Source: Nocardioides exalbidus
GTDB taxonomy: Bacteria > Actinomycetota > Actinomycetes > Propionibacteriales > Nocardioidaceae
Length of the DNA: 64,000 nucleotides
NCBI RefSeq assembly: GCF_900105585.1
Contig: NZ_FNRT01000002.1
Location: 620,001-684,000 of the forward strand
Direction: 5' to 3'
Each line of letters opens with the position of its first letter. Positions within the stretch are counted from its first letter, which is position 1. This document shows positions 25,329 through 34,375 of this stretch, one piece after another. Under the pieces are notes generated by a model. That model saw nothing but the letters and a program-made list of their open reading frames with translations. It was not told where the DNA came from and did no database searches. The translations under genes and the position numbers were made by a program.

Positions 25329-26500
25329 GCGCCTCCTTGCTGGGGGCGTCGGTCGACGTGCCCCTCGCCGGTGGCGGGTGGGAGACGGTCAGGCTCCACG
25401 AGCCCCGGCAGTGGAAGGACCACCCCCAGGCCTTCGAGCAGCGGGTCGCCTTCGCCGCCGCTCACGTGGTCGCCGACCCGCGCGGCGAGAACGTCCCGGG
25501 CGCCCCGGCGGTCGTCGACTGGGAGGGCACGCTCGCCTTCCGGCGCGAGCTCTTCCGCCATGGTTTCGGGGTCGCCGAGGCGATGGACACCGCCCAGCGC
25601 AACATGGGCCTCGACTGGCCGGCCGTCCAGGAGCTCGTCCGGCGCAGCGCCGAGCAGGCGCGCGAGTACGACGCCCGCATCGCGTCGGGCGCCGGCACGG
25701 ACCACGCCCCCGGGGCGAGCTCGCTCGACGAGGTGCGCGCGGCCTACGCCGAGCAGGTGGAGTTCGTCGAGTCGACCGGCTCGCAGGTGATCCTGATGGC
25801 CTCGCGCCAGCTGGCCGCCGTCGCCGCCGGACCCGACGACTACCTGTCGGTCTACTCCGGGCTGCTCGGCCAGGTCCGCGAACCGGTGATCCTGCACTGG
25901 CTCGGCGAGGCATTCGACCCGCAGCTCGCGGGCTACTGGGGCTCGACCGACGTCGACGCCGCGACCGAGACGTTCCTCGACCTCGTCACCGCCCACGCCG
26001 ACCAGGTCGACGGGGTCAAGGTGTCGCTGCTGTCGGCCGACCACGAGACCGGGCTGCGCGCCCGCCTCCCCGCAGGAGTGCGCCTCTACACCGGCGACGA
26101 CTTCAACTACCCCGAGCTCATCCGGGGCGACGGCACGCACCACTCGGACGCCCTGCTCGGCGCGTTCGCCGCCGTTGCGCCCGCGGCGTCGGCGGCGCTC
26201 ACCGCGCTCGACGAGGGCGACCTGGCCACCTACGACGCCGAGATGGCGCCGACGCTGCCGCTGTCCCGCCACGTCTTCGAGGCACCCACCTACTACTACA
26301 AGACCGGCATCGCGTTCCTGTCGTGGCTCGCAGGCCACCAGCCCGGCTTCGCGATGGTCGGCGGGCTCCAGTCGGCGCGCAGCGCGGTCCACCTCGGCCG
26401 GCTCTTCGCGCTCGCGAACGACGCCCGGCTGCTGCCCGACCCGGAGCTGGCCGCGCACCGGATGCGGACCTGGCTCGACGGAGCGGGGCTCGCCCGATGA
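25325..26500 (+). CDS. DUF993 / DapA-superfamily aldolase-like protein
   Basis: 391 residues resembling DUF993, a branch of the dihydrodipicolinate synthase/N-acetylneuraminate lyase superfamily. VDGVKVSLL places Lys232 where DapA-type enzymes have the Schiff-base lysine. Other conserved stretches are TGSQVILMASRQLAAVAAGP (151-170) and the following SVYSGLLGQVREPVILHWLG. It is coupled to both neighbours by ATGA overlaps. A role as aldolase or hydro-lyase on the keto product of the upstream oxidoreductase is inferred; I know of no firmly assigned reaction for DUF993. Confidence 0.82.
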   Translation: MSASLLGASVDVPLAGGGWETVRLHEPRQWKDHPQAFEQRVAFAAAHVVADPRGENVPGAPAVVDWEGTLAFRRELFRHGFGVAEAMDTAQRNMGLDWPAVQELVRRSAEQAREYDARIASGAGTDHAPGASSLDEVRAAYAEQVEFVESTGSQVILMASRQLAAVAAGPDDYLSVYSGLLGQVREPVILHWLGEAFDPQLAGYWGSTDVDAATETFLDLVTAHADQVDGVKVSLLSADHETGLRARLPAGVRLYTGDDFNYPELIRGDGTHHSDALLGAFAAVAPAASAALTALDEGDLATYDAEMAPTLPLSRHVFEAPTYYYKTGIAFLSWLAGHQPGFAMVGGLQSARSAVHLGRLFALANDARLLPDPELAAHRMRTWLDGAGLAR

Positions 26501-27402
26501 CCGCCGTGACGACCGAGCTCGACGTCCCCTCCGGTGCGCCCGCGCGGGTCGAGACTCCCGCCCCCGGCGACCCGCGGCTGGCCCGGCTCTCGCTCAACCA
26601 GAAGACGGTCGACGGCTGGGGGCTGCGCGAGGCCATCGACGGCTGCGTCGCGGCCGGGCTGCCGGCGATCGGCACCTGGCGCGAGCCCGTCGCCGACGTC
26701 GGCCTCGAGACCGCCGCCCGCTGGGTGCGCGAGGCTGGCCTGCGGGTCTCCTCGGTGTGCCGCGGCGGCTTCTTCACCGGCGCCGGCGACCTGTCGCAGG
26801 CCGCGCGGCACGACGACAACCGGCGCGCGCTCGACGAGGCCGCCGCCCTCGGTGCGCCCTGCCTGGTGCTCGTTCCCGGAGGCCTGCCCGCCGGTGACCG
26901 CGACCTCGGGGCCGCCCGCTCCCGCGCCGCGGCTGCGGTCGAGGCGCTCGTGCCGCACGCCCTCGACGTCGGCGTCCGGCTGGCGATCGAGCCGATGCAC
27001 CCGATCTTCGCCGCCGACCGCGGTGTGGTCTCGACGCTCGGCCAGGCGCTCGACATGGCCGAGCCGCTGCCGGTCGAGGCGGTCGGCGTCGTGGTCGACA
27101 CCTTCCACGTCTGGTGGGAGCCCGGCGTCGAGGACCAGATCGCCCGCGCCGGCGCGCGCATCGCGTCCTACCAGGTGTGCGAGTGGATCACCCCGCTCCC
27201 GCCCGACGCGCTGCTCTCACGCGGGATGATGGGCGACGGCCACATCGACTTCCCCCGGCTCACCTCCCTCGTCGCGGCCGCCGGCTACACCGGCGACGTC
27301 GAGGTCGAGATCTTCAACGCCGACGTCTGGGCCGCCGACGGCCGCGCGGTCGTCGACACCCTCGCCCGACGCTACGTCGAGCTCGTGGAGCCGCACCTGT
27401 AG
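26497..27402 (+). CDS. sugar phosphate isomerase/epimerase-like TIM-barrel protein
   Basis: 301 residues of the xylose-isomerase-like/AP-endonuclease-2 fold. The metal-site signatures are IEPMHPIFAADR (Glu, His), VVDTFHVWWEPG (Asp, His) and EVEIFN near the end. The N-terminal RLSLNQKTVDGWGLREAIDG is usual for the family. It starts inside the stop of the DUF993 gene (ATGA). It probably isomerises or epimerises an intermediate of this pathway, though such proteins can also be dehydratases. Confidence 0.87.
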   Translation: MTAVTTELDVPSGAPARVETPAPGDPRLARLSLNQKTVDGWGLREAIDGCVAAGLPAIGTWREPVADVGLETAARWVREAGLRVSSVCRGGFFTGAGDLSQAARHDDNRRALDEAAALGAPCLVLVPGGLPAGDRDLGAARSRAAAAVEALVPHALDVGVRLAIEPMHPIFAADRGVVSTLGQALDMAEPLPVEAVGVVVDTFHVWWEPGVEDQIARAGARIASYQVCEWITPLPPDALLSRGMMGDGHIDFPRLTSLVAAAGYTGDVEVEIFNADVWAADGRAVVDTLARRYVELVEPHL

Positions 27403-27448
27403 GCAGCTCCGCACCGTCCACCCTCGCACTCGGAAAGGTTCGTGGATC

Positions 27449-28177
27449 ATGCACCCGAAGAACCGGATCGCCGCCGCCGGCGCCGTCCTCGCCCTGGCCG
27501 CCGGGCTCACGCCCGCCGTCGCCACCGGAGCGGGCGCCGCCCCGCCGGAGCAGTCGGACCTCGCTCGCCACGGACCGCGGGTCGCGGTCGTCGTACCGGG
27601 TGCGTCCCCGCGCCACTGGGACCCGCTGACGGACGACAAGTGGTCCTTCGACGGCAACCAGGTCGTGCTGACCGAGCCGGGCACCGCGCCGTCCGGTCCC
27701 CGCCGCCCGTTCGAGTACGCCGTCGTGACCAAGGGCCCCGAGCTGTCGTCCGTCGCGATCTCCGCACAGGTCCGGATCGACGAGGCCGTCGAGGTCACCA
27801 ACCGTGACGTGATCATCGTGTGGAACTACCAGTCACCGACGAGGTTCCACTACGCGCACCTGTCGACCGACAACACGATCTACCCCCACAACGGGATCTT
27901 CGTCGTCGCCGACGCGGACCGGCTGCGCCTCGACGACCAGTGGGACCCGGCTGCCTCGCGAGGTGCGGCGCCCGCAATCACTGACGCCGAGTGGCACGAC
28001 GTGCTCGTCACCCACGACACCCGCACCGGGCGGATCGAGGTCCGCCTCGACGGCGCCCGCGAGCCGCTGATGACGGCGACCGACACGACCCTGACCCGCG
28101 GCCGGATCGGCTTCGGCTCGTTCGACAACTTCGGCCGCGTGCGCCACGTCGGCGCCGTCGGCCTCGTCGCCCCCTGA
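27449..28177 (+). CDS. secreted concanavalin A-like beta-sandwich protein
   Basis: 242 residues with a signal peptide (residues 1-31, MHPKNRIAAAGAVLALAAGL...). The rest is predicted all-beta, resembling LamG/DUF1080-type carbohydrate-binding or glycosidase-like sandwiches: VRIDEAVEVTNRDVIIVWNY, WHDVLVTHDTRTGRIEVRLDG, and a closing GRIGFGSFDNFGRVRHVGAV. It starts 46 bp after the isomerase gene and precedes a strong hairpin at 28182-28214. It probably binds or processes the extracellular substrate of this locus; the exact reaction is not visible. Confidence 0.72.
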   Translation: MHPKNRIAAAGAVLALAAGLTPAVATGAGAAPPEQSDLARHGPRVAVVVPGASPRHWDPLTDDKWSFDGNQVVLTEPGTAPSGPRRPFEYAVVTKGPELSSVAISAQVRIDEAVEVTNRDVIIVWNYQSPTRFHYAHLSTDNTIYPHNGIFVVADADRLRLDDQWDPAASRGAAPAITDAEWHDVLVTHDTRTGRIEVRLDGAREPLMTATDTTLTRGRIGFGSFDNFGRVRHVGAVGLVAP

Positions 28178-28181
28178 TCCC

Positions 28182-28214
28182 CGTCGGTCCCCCGGCCGTG
28201 CCGGGGGACCGACG
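28182..28214 (+). terminator. perfect GC-rich hairpin after the catabolic operon
   Basis: A 15-bp perfect stem (left arm CGTCGGTCCCCCGGC, right arm GCCGGGGGACCGACG) closes a 3-nt loop CGT, only 4 bp after the stop of the beta-sandwich gene. There is no U-tract, as is common for actinobacterial terminators. It marks the probable end of the importer-to-beta-sandwich transcript. Confidence 0.8.
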
Positions 28215-28288
28215 AGGGCTGCCACGGCACCGGGCAAGGAATCGCGGCAGCAGTTGTCTCCAACCACCTCAACGATAGGGACACCACC

Positions 28289-30571
28289 ATGCGCACCACC
28301 CGCGTATGGGTCGCTGCAGCCACCGCATCACTGGTGGCAGCGGCCCTCTCCCCCTGGGCCACCCCGGCCACGGCCGGCAGCTCGTCCGGACCCGGCGCTC
28401 CCCCGATCCCGCCGGACCCGAGGCCCTCCAGCCTCGGCCTCGTGCTCGAGGAGTACGCCCAGCTGCCGACGTCGGAGCCGACGCCCGCGCCGACCGACCC
28501 ACGCCTCGTGCGGCACAACCGGATCAACTACGTCGGCGAGGTGCCGGACGGCTCCGGCCGCCTCTACGTGCCGGACCTCAACGGCCCGCTCTACCTGCTG
28601 CGCGACGGCGAGGAGACGACGTACCTCGACATCAAGGCGCGGTTCCCCGACTTCTTCTCCGGCCGCGGGATGGGCTCGGGCTTCGGCTTCGTCACCTTCC
28701 ACCCGGAGTTCGCGGACAACGGCAAGTTCTACACCGTCCACTCCGAGAACCAGGACGCCATCGCGACGAAGACGCCGACCTACCCCAACCAGCCCAACGC
28801 GTTCGTGCAGAGCGTGGTGACCGAGTGGACGGCCGACGACCCCGCCGCCGACACCTTCACCGGCACCCAGCGCGAGATCTTCCGCTTCGGCTTCACCGAG
28901 CAGATCCACGCGATCCAGCAGATCGACTTCAACCCGACGGCGGAGCCGGGCGACGAGGACTACGGCCTGCTCTACCTCGCGGTCGGTGACGGCGGCAACG
29001 GCGTCCGCAGCGACGAGCCGCAGGACCTCTCCTCCCCCGCCGGCAAGATCCTGCGGATCGACCCCTTCGGCACCGACGGCCCCAACGGGCAGTACGGCGT
29101 CCCGGCGACCAACCCGTGGGCCGGCGAGGAGGGCGCCATCGGCGAGATCTGGGCGATCGGCATGCGTGACCCGCACCGGTTCAGCTGGGACCTCGGCGGC
29201 AAGAACGAGATGTACGTCGGCCACATCGGCCAGCGCGCCATCGAGGCGGTCTACCAGGCCGACGCCGGCGACGACTTCGGCTGGCCCGACGTGGAGTCGC
29301 GGCTGGACTACCAGAACGAGACGCAGTGCCGGCTCGACCCGATGACGCCGGAGCAGGCGGCGAAGGGCTACGACTTCCCGGTCGCGTCCTACGCCCACGA
29401 CACCCCCGCCAACTGGAGCTGCAACGCCGACTCCGGCCACGCCATCTCCGGCGGCCTCGTCCACCGCGGCGACCTGCCGGGGCTGAAGGGCAAGTACGTC
29501 TTCGGCGACCTGGTCGAGGGCAAGGTCTTCTACACCGTCGCCTCGCAGATGAGCGACGACCGGGACCGTGAGGCCACGATCCACGAGATGCAGCTCTTCA
29601 CGACCGACGGCCGGCGGGTGCGGATGCCCGACCTGGTCGGCGACGGTCGCATCGACCTGCGCTTCGGCACCGACTCCGAGCGCAACCTCTACCTGCTCTC
29701 CAAGGCCAACGGCACCATCTGGAAGGTCGTGGACACCACGCGGTCGCCCTGGCCCGACGAGGTTGAGCCGGCGCTGCGCAAGCACGTCGTCGCGGCCTAC
29801 GACTTCGAGCACCCGTTCGCGGCCAACGATGCCTACGAGGAGGACCAGGGCGCCAGCCGCACCCTCGTCCAGCTCATCAACGGCGGCGACCGGATGCGCA
29901 TCGACGACGGCGCCTACCCGGGGTCCAACAACTCGCTCCAGGTGCACAGCGCCGCCGAGTCGCCGACCGGGACGGCGTGGAAGGCCGGTGTCTACGAGGC
30001 GGACGCCGACGGGGTCGCCTCGCTCTCGCGCTTCAGCAACGCGAAGGGCACGACCGTCATGGGCTGGTTCAAGATGACCGGGCAGAACCCGACCGCCGGC
30101 TACAACGCCATCGGGCTGGCGGGCGTGCTCGCCGGCAACTCCGACGGCCACGGCGTCCGGGCCCTGCTGGAGCTGATCCAGGTCGACGGCGAGCTCAGGC
30201 TCGTGGCGCTGGGTCGTCGCCTCGACGACGGCAGCTCGTGGACGTACGCCGCCTCGCAGCCGTGGCAGGAGCTGCTGCCGCAGGGTGAGTGGGTCCACCT
30301 CGCGGCGACCTTCGACTTCGCCAAGGGCTCGATGCAGCTCTACCGCAACGGCAAGAAGGTGAAGGGCGCCTACACCGCGACCGACCCGTGGGCGGTCGAC
30401 GGCACCGGCACGTCGGCGACCAACCCGCGGGGCATCAAGATCGGCGGCTCGTTCCCGCAGAACGGCACCGAGCGCAACCCGTGCAACTGCCGCATGGACG
30501 CGCTGATGTTCCTCGACGACGCGGCCTCCGCGTCCGAGGTGGCCCGCCAGTACCGTCGCTACCTCCGCTGA
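28289..30571 (+). CDS. secreted PQQ-dependent-type sugar dehydrogenase with LamG-like C-terminal domain
   Basis: 760 residues. A signal peptide covers about 1-31. A soluble-glucose-dehydrogenase-type six-bladed propeller (about 60-490) has INYVGEVPDGSGRLYVPDLN, GFGFVTFHPEFADNGKFYTV, LYLAVGDGGNGV, and GEIWAIGMRDPHRFSWDLGG. A LamG/concanavalin A-like domain (about 505-760) has VVAAYDFEHPF and WVHLAATFDFAKGSMQLYRNGKKVK. The family oxidises extracellular sugars, often with PQQ and Ca2+. It has its own leader after the hairpin at 28182 but follows the catabolic operon, so it may supply that operon's substrate. Confidence 0.88.
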   Translation: MRTTRVWVAAATASLVAAALSPWATPATAGSSSGPGAPPIPPDPRPSSLGLVLEEYAQLPTSEPTPAPTDPRLVRHNRINYVGEVPDGSGRLYVPDLNGPLYLLRDGEETTYLDIKARFPDFFSGRGMGSGFGFVTFHPEFADNGKFYTVHSENQDAIATKTPTYPNQPNAFVQSVVTEWTADDPAADTFTGTQREIFRFGFTEQIHAIQQIDFNPTAEPGDEDYGLLYLAVGDGGNGVRSDEPQDLSSPAGKILRIDPFGTDGPNGQYGVPATNPWAGEEGAIGEIWAIGMRDPHRFSWDLGGKNEMYVGHIGQRAIEAVYQADAGDDFGWPDVESRLDYQNETQCRLDPMTPEQAAKGYDFPVASYAHDTPANWSCNADSGHAISGGLVHRGDLPGLKGKYVFGDLVEGKVFYTVASQMSDDRDREATIHEMQLFTTDGRRVRMPDLVGDGRIDLRFGTDSERNLYLLSKANGTIWKVVDTTRSPWPDEVEPALRKHVVAAYDFEHPFAANDAYEEDQGASRTLVQLINGGDRMRIDDGAYPGSNNSLQVHSAAESPTGTAWKAGVYEADADGVASLSRFSNAKGTTVMGWFKMTGQNPTAGYNAIGLAGVLAGNSDGHGVRALLELIQVDGELRLVALGRRLDDGSSWTYAASQPWQELLPQGEWVHLAATFDFAKGSMQLYRNGKKVKGAYTATDPWAVDGTGTSATNPRGIKIGGSFPQNGTERNPCNCRMDALMFLDDAASASEVARQYRRYLR

Positions 30572-30574
30572 TCA

Positions 30575-30664
30575 CCGCTGGTCGAGCAGCGAGCGTGTCG
30601 AGACCGAGGTCGCACGATGGCCTCGGTTTCGACACGGGCGCAGGGCGCCCTGCTCGACCGGCGG
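30575..30664. terminator. large imperfect inverted repeat between convergent genes
   Basis: The outer arms 30575-30589 and 30650-30664 match at 14 of 15 positions. The inner arms GTGTCGAGACCGAGG (30595-30609) and CCTCGGTTTCGACAC (30621-30635) also match at 14 of 15. The structure starts 3 bp after one stop and ends 8 bp before the stop of convergent miaB, so it can end transcription in both directions. GGTCGAGCAG...GTGTCGAGACC elements recur between genes in Nocardioides-type genomes. Confidence 0.75.
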
Positions 30665-30672
30665 GCGGAGCC

Positions 30673-32211
30673 TCAGCCGCAGGCGGGCGCCGGCGGCAGC
30701 GGAGCCGGCACGCCGACCGCGGGCATGCCGAGGCCGACGGACGAGGCGGCGGGAGGTGCGGACGTACGCCGCTCCCAGGCGTCACCGGCACGGGTGCGGC
30801 GCACGGACCGGATCGCGCCGTCGGCGACGAGGTGGTGCGGCGCGGCGTAGGTGACCTCGACGGTCACCATGTCGCCGGGGCGCACCGAGTCGGCATCGAC
30901 CGCGGAGAAGTCGGCGGCGAAGTGCACGAGCCGGTTGTCGCGGGCGCGACCGGAGAGCCGGTGGGTGGCGGAGTCCTTGCGACCCTCGCCCTCGGCGACC
31001 ATGAGCTCGACGGTGCGACCCACGAGCGCCTTGTTCTCCGACCAGGAGATCTCCTCGACGACCTCGACGAGCCGCTGGTAGCGATCCTTCACGACCTCCG
31101 GGGAGACCTGGTCGTCGAGGACGGCGGCAGGCGTGCCGGGGCGCTTGGAGTACTGGAAGGTGAAGGCGGCCGAGAAGCGGGCGGCGCGGACCACGTCGAG
31201 GGTGGCCTGGAAGTCCTCCTCGGTCTCGCCCGGGAAGCCGACGATGATGTCGGTGGTGATCGCGGCGTCGGGGATCGCGGCGCGCACGCGCTCGATGATC
31301 CCGAGGTACTTCGACTGGCGGTAGGAGCGGCGCATGTCGCGCAGCACCTTGTCGGAGCCGGACTGCAGCGGCATGTGCAGCGACGGCATCACGTTGGGCG
31401 TCTCGGCCATCGCCTCGATGACGTCGTCGGTGAACTCCGCCGGGTGCGGTGAGGTGAAGCGGACCCGCTCGAGGCCCTCGATCCCGCCGCACGCACGCAG
31501 CAGCTTCGAGAACGCTTGGCGGTCGCCGAACTCGACGCCGTAGGCGTTGACGTTCTGGCCCAGCAGGGTGACCTCGGTGACGCCCTCGGCGACCAGCGCC
31601 TCGACCTCGGCGAGGATCTCGCCGGGCCGGCGGTCCTTCTCCTTGCCGCGCAGCGCCGGGACGATGCAGAACGTGCAGGTGTTGTTGCACCCGACCGACA
31701 CCGACACCCAGGCGGCGTAGGCCGACTCCCGCTTGGTCGGCAGCGTCGAGGGGAAGACCGAGAGCGACTCCAGGATCTCGACCTGGGCCTCCTCCTGCAC
31801 CCGTGCCCGCTCGAGCAGGACCGGCAGCGAGCCGATGTTGTGGGTGCCGAAGACGACGTCGACCCACGGTGCCCGCTGGGTGATGGTGTCGCGATCCTTC
31901 TGCGCAAGGCAGCCGCCGACGGCGATCTGCATCCCCGGGTTCCTCGCCTTGACCGGGGCGAGGTGGCCGAGGTTGCCGTAGAGCTTGTTGTCGGCGTTCT
32001 CCCGCACAGCGCACGTGTTGAACACGACGACGTCGGCCTGCTCGTCCGCCGGGGCCCTGACGTAGCCCGCGTCCTCGAGCAGCCCGCTGAGGCGCTCGGA
32101 GTCGTGCACGTTCATCTGGCAGCCGTGCGTCTTCACCTCGTAGGTGCGCGCAGGAGCGTCGGCGGCGGTCTCGGCAGCGGTCTCGGCGGTGGTTTCAGCG
32201 GTGGAGGTCAT
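30673..32211 (-). CDS. miaB: tRNA-2-methylthio-N6-dimethylallyladenosine synthase
   Basis: A radical-SAM methylthiotransferase of 512 residues acting on the tRNA A37 that MiaA (14897-15832) has prenylated. The N-terminal UPF0004 domain has cysteines C31 (HGCQMN), C67 ([10 protein letters not shown]) and C101 (GGCLAQK) for the auxiliary 4Fe-4S cluster. The radical-SAM cluster motif CNNTCTFC is at 175-182, and a TRAM domain lies at the C-terminus. Residues 1-20 are a TAAETAA-type Ala/Thr/Glu repeat of no known role. In relatives miaB lies next to miaA; here they are about 15 kb apart. Confidence 0.96.
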   Translation of the reverse strand: MTSTAETTAETAAETAADAPARTYEVKTHGCQMNVHDSERLSGLLEDAGYVRAPADEQADVVVFNTCAVRENADNKLYGNLGHLAPVKARNPGMQIAVGGCLAQKDRDTITQRAPWVDVVFGTHNIGSLPVLLERARVQEEAQVEILESLSVFPSTLPTKRESAYAAWVSVSVGCNNTCTFCIVPALRGKEKDRRPGEILAEVEALVAEGVTEVTLLGQNVNAYGVEFGDRQAFSKLLRACGGIEGLERVRFTSPHPAEFTDDVIEAMAETPNVMPSLHMPLQSGSDKVLRDMRRSYRQSKYLGIIERVRAAIPDAAITTDIIVGFPGETEEDFQATLDVVRAARFSAAFTFQYSKRPGTPAAVLDDQVSPEVVKDRYQRLVEVVEEISWSENKALVGRTVELMVAEGEGRKDSATHRLSGRARDNRLVHFAADFSAVDADSVRPGDMVTVEVTYAAPHHLVADGAIRSVRRTRAGDAWERRTSAPPAASSVGLGMPAVGVPAPLPPAPACG

Positions 32212-32496
32212 GGCCGGACCAGCGTACGGCGCGCTCCGGAGGCGGCAGGAATCCCGAGGGGATCCCGATGCGCGGGGTGGACCGCGGATTCCGTGGTCAT
32301 TTCTCCCCCCGACAGGTGGGCGCGGTCTAGTCCATGAGGGTTGTTACGTAGTCCATTCGAGTGGTTTGGAACAGACTCACGGGCGTTTCGCCACAACCGT
32401 CCCTCAAGATCGTCTTGTTAATCCACAAATCGGTAACAGTGTGAACCACGGGATCCGGGCCCGCGAGCACTGAGCCATCACCGCCCGGGAGAAGCC
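32212..32496. other. AT-richer intergenic region between miaB and the GH16 gene
   Basis: A 285-bp divergent gap. Its right half (about 32330-32460) is noticeably less GC-rich than the flanking genes, with stretches such as GTCTTGTTAATCCACAAATC. This is where the promoters of miaB and of the GH16 gene are expected, but no pair of -35/-10 boxes stands out. No open frame with coding character and no RNA gene was seen. Confidence 0.4.
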
Positions 32497-33738
32497 ATGA
32501 CGCACGGATGCGCAGTGGACCGTTCCAACACCGCACGGATCGCGGTCTCCACGTTGATCGGACTGGTTGTTACCGTCCTGTTCCTCAGCCTGTTCCCGGG
32601 CACCGCCCACGCTTCCGCGAAGCAGGGCAAGAAGGACCGCCAGATCGCGGTCCGCGGCACGCTCGCCTCGCTCCCGCCCATCGTGCAGCCCGGCGCCACC
32701 GCCGCCGCCCCGCAGAACACCGGCAGCATCCTCGCCACCTTCACCCCGGCCAACCCCGGCCAGAAGGTCACCCTCGAGCGCAGGACGGCCAAGGGCTGGA
32801 AGACGTACGCCACCGCGACCGAGGACGCCTGGGGCTCGGCGGCCTTCGCGCCGCGCCAGGGCACCTACCGCGCGTACACCACCTCCGGCGGCCGCATGTG
32901 GGTCACCGGCACCGTCACCACGAAGCGCTGGACCCCCGAGTTCGAGGACACCTTCTCCGGCGCCGGCCTCGACCCGGCCGTGTGGAACGACCAGAAGCGC
33001 GAGCACGAGAGCGTCTACGCCCCCCGCACCTGCGCCCGCACCGACCCGGCCGCCCGCCGCGTCGAGGGTGGCGTGCTCAAGCTCGGCGTCGCCGCCGACC
33101 CGGCCTACGCCGGCCAGACCTGCGACTACGTCTCCAAGGGCGTCGCCGGCCAGAGCACCTACATGCTCAACAGCCAGGTCGCCACCGAGTACACCCGCTC
33201 CTTCCGCCACGGCATCGTGGCCGCCCGCATGAAGCCCCAGCGCTCCAAGGGCATGCACTCCGGCTTCTGGCTGCTCCCCAACGGCACGAAGTACGTCGAC
33301 GGCCAGCCCGCCGGTGGCACCGAGATCGACGTGATGGAGTTCTTCGGCGAGTCCGGCCGCGGCACCGACACCATCGGCTCGCACGTCCACTACTACGAGG
33401 CCAACTGGTCCAAGGTCAGCCTGGGCGACTACTTCCCCACCGCCCGCCGCGCGCTCACCTCTGGCAAGGACTGGTGGGACGAGTTCCACGTGTTCTCGGT
33501 CGAGTGGACCGCCCACGAGTACATCTTCCGCGTCGACGGCCGCGAGTACTACCGCGAGTCGAAGGCCGTCTCGCAGGTCCCGCAGTACCTCGTCTTCTCG
33601 AACCTCACCTCCGACTACGAGCTGAAGAACCTGAGCGCGGACAAGTTCGGCGACACCGCGCAGGTCGACTGGGTGCGCGTCTTCGACGCCACCTCGCGCG
33701 CCGCGTCGAAGGTCACCGTCGGCCGCAGGATCGCCTGA
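32497..33738 (+). CDS. secreted glycoside hydrolase family 16 (endo-beta-glucanase-like)
   Basis: 413 residues. The N-terminal signal or anchor is ARIAVSTLIGLVVTVLFLSL (13-32) plus the Ala-rich stretch to about 40. A small beta domain (about 50-145) precedes the GH16 jelly roll. The catalytic motif EIDVME has Glu276 as nucleophile, Asp278 and Glu281 as acid/base. FSVEWTAHEYIFRVDGREYY is also characteristic. GH16 enzymes cut beta-1,3 or mixed beta-glucans such as laminarin. The ATG at 32497 lies 9 bp after a GGGAGAAG stretch. Confidence 0.92.
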   Translation: MTHGCAVDRSNTARIAVSTLIGLVVTVLFLSLFPGTAHASAKQGKKDRQIAVRGTLASLPPIVQPGATAAAPQNTGSILATFTPANPGQKVTLERRTAKGWKTYATATEDAWGSAAFAPRQGTYRAYTTSGGRMWVTGTVTTKRWTPEFEDTFSGAGLDPAVWNDQKREHESVYAPRTCARTDPAARRVEGGVLKLGVAADPAYAGQTCDYVSKGVAGQSTYMLNSQVATEYTRSFRHGIVAARMKPQRSKGMHSGFWLLPNGTKYVDGQPAGGTEIDVMEFFGESGRGTDTIGSHVHYYEANWSKVSLGDYFPTARRALTSGKDWWDEFHVFSVEWTAHEYIFRVDGREYYRESKAVSQVPQYLVFSNLTSDYELKNLSADKFGDTAQVDWVRVFDATSRAASKVTVGRRIA

Positions 33739-33815
33739 CCATGACGACGCAGCCGATCCACCCGGTCCGGCCTCCTGTCGGCCGTCCGCTCCTGCCGGCG
33801 CCTAGGCTCGCGGCC

Positions 33816-34316
33816 ATGCCCCGCCTGCACGCGCTCGAGCTGCTGCCCGACGAGGCCGGCTGCGACGTCGTACGTCGTGACTGGCAGGCGCTGCGCGACG
33901 CGGGCCTGCCCTCGCAGCTCGACCACCGCGGCTCCACCAACAGCCCGCACGTGACGCTCGCCGCGGCCCCCGGCATCGAGGCCGACACCCGGCAGCTCGC
34001 CGCCGCGCTGTTCACCGACCTCCTGCCGACCGGCGTGCGCACGTCCGGGATCGCACTCCTCGGCGGCGGAGAGCGCGTCACGCTGGTCCGGCTCGTCACG
34101 GTGCCCGACGCCCTGACCCGCTCCGCGCTGGAGCTCCGCTCGGCGATGCCCTCGGTCGAGCACCTCGGGTGGCTCCCCCACATCACGCTGGCCCGCCGGC
34201 TCGACCGGTCGGACGTGGCGCGGGCCTTCTCCGTCATCGCCCGCGGCGACGTCACGATCACCCTCTCCTCGCTGCGCCACTGGGATCCGGACGCCGGAAT
34301 CGTCACCTTTTTGTAA
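33816..34316 (+). CDS. 2H phosphodiesterase / 2'-5' RNA ligase-like protein
   Basis: 166 residues with two His-x-Thr motifs, SPHVTLA and LPHITLA, separated by about 80 residues as in the 2H phosphoesterase superfamily (LigT, CPDase-like). It would act on 2',3'-cyclic phosphates or related nucleotides. The frame is open upstream, but the ATG at 33816 begins the family-like MPRLHALELLPDE. A TAGGCT box 8 bp before it suggests a leaderless transcript; ATG at 33741 is a weaker alternative. It follows the GH16 gene by 77 bp with no evident link in function. Confidence 0.8.
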   Translation: MPRLHALELLPDEAGCDVVRRDWQALRDAGLPSQLDHRGSTNSPHVTLAAAPGIEADTRQLAAALFTDLLPTGVRTSGIALLGGGERVTLVRLVTVPDALTRSALELRSAMPSVEHLGWLPHITLARRLDRSDVARAFSVIARGDVTITLSSLRHWDPDAGIVTFL

Positions 34317-34375
34317 TAGCCCGTTGTGACCATGCTCAATGGCCCTTCGCGCTGACCTGCCGATAGGTTCCTCCT

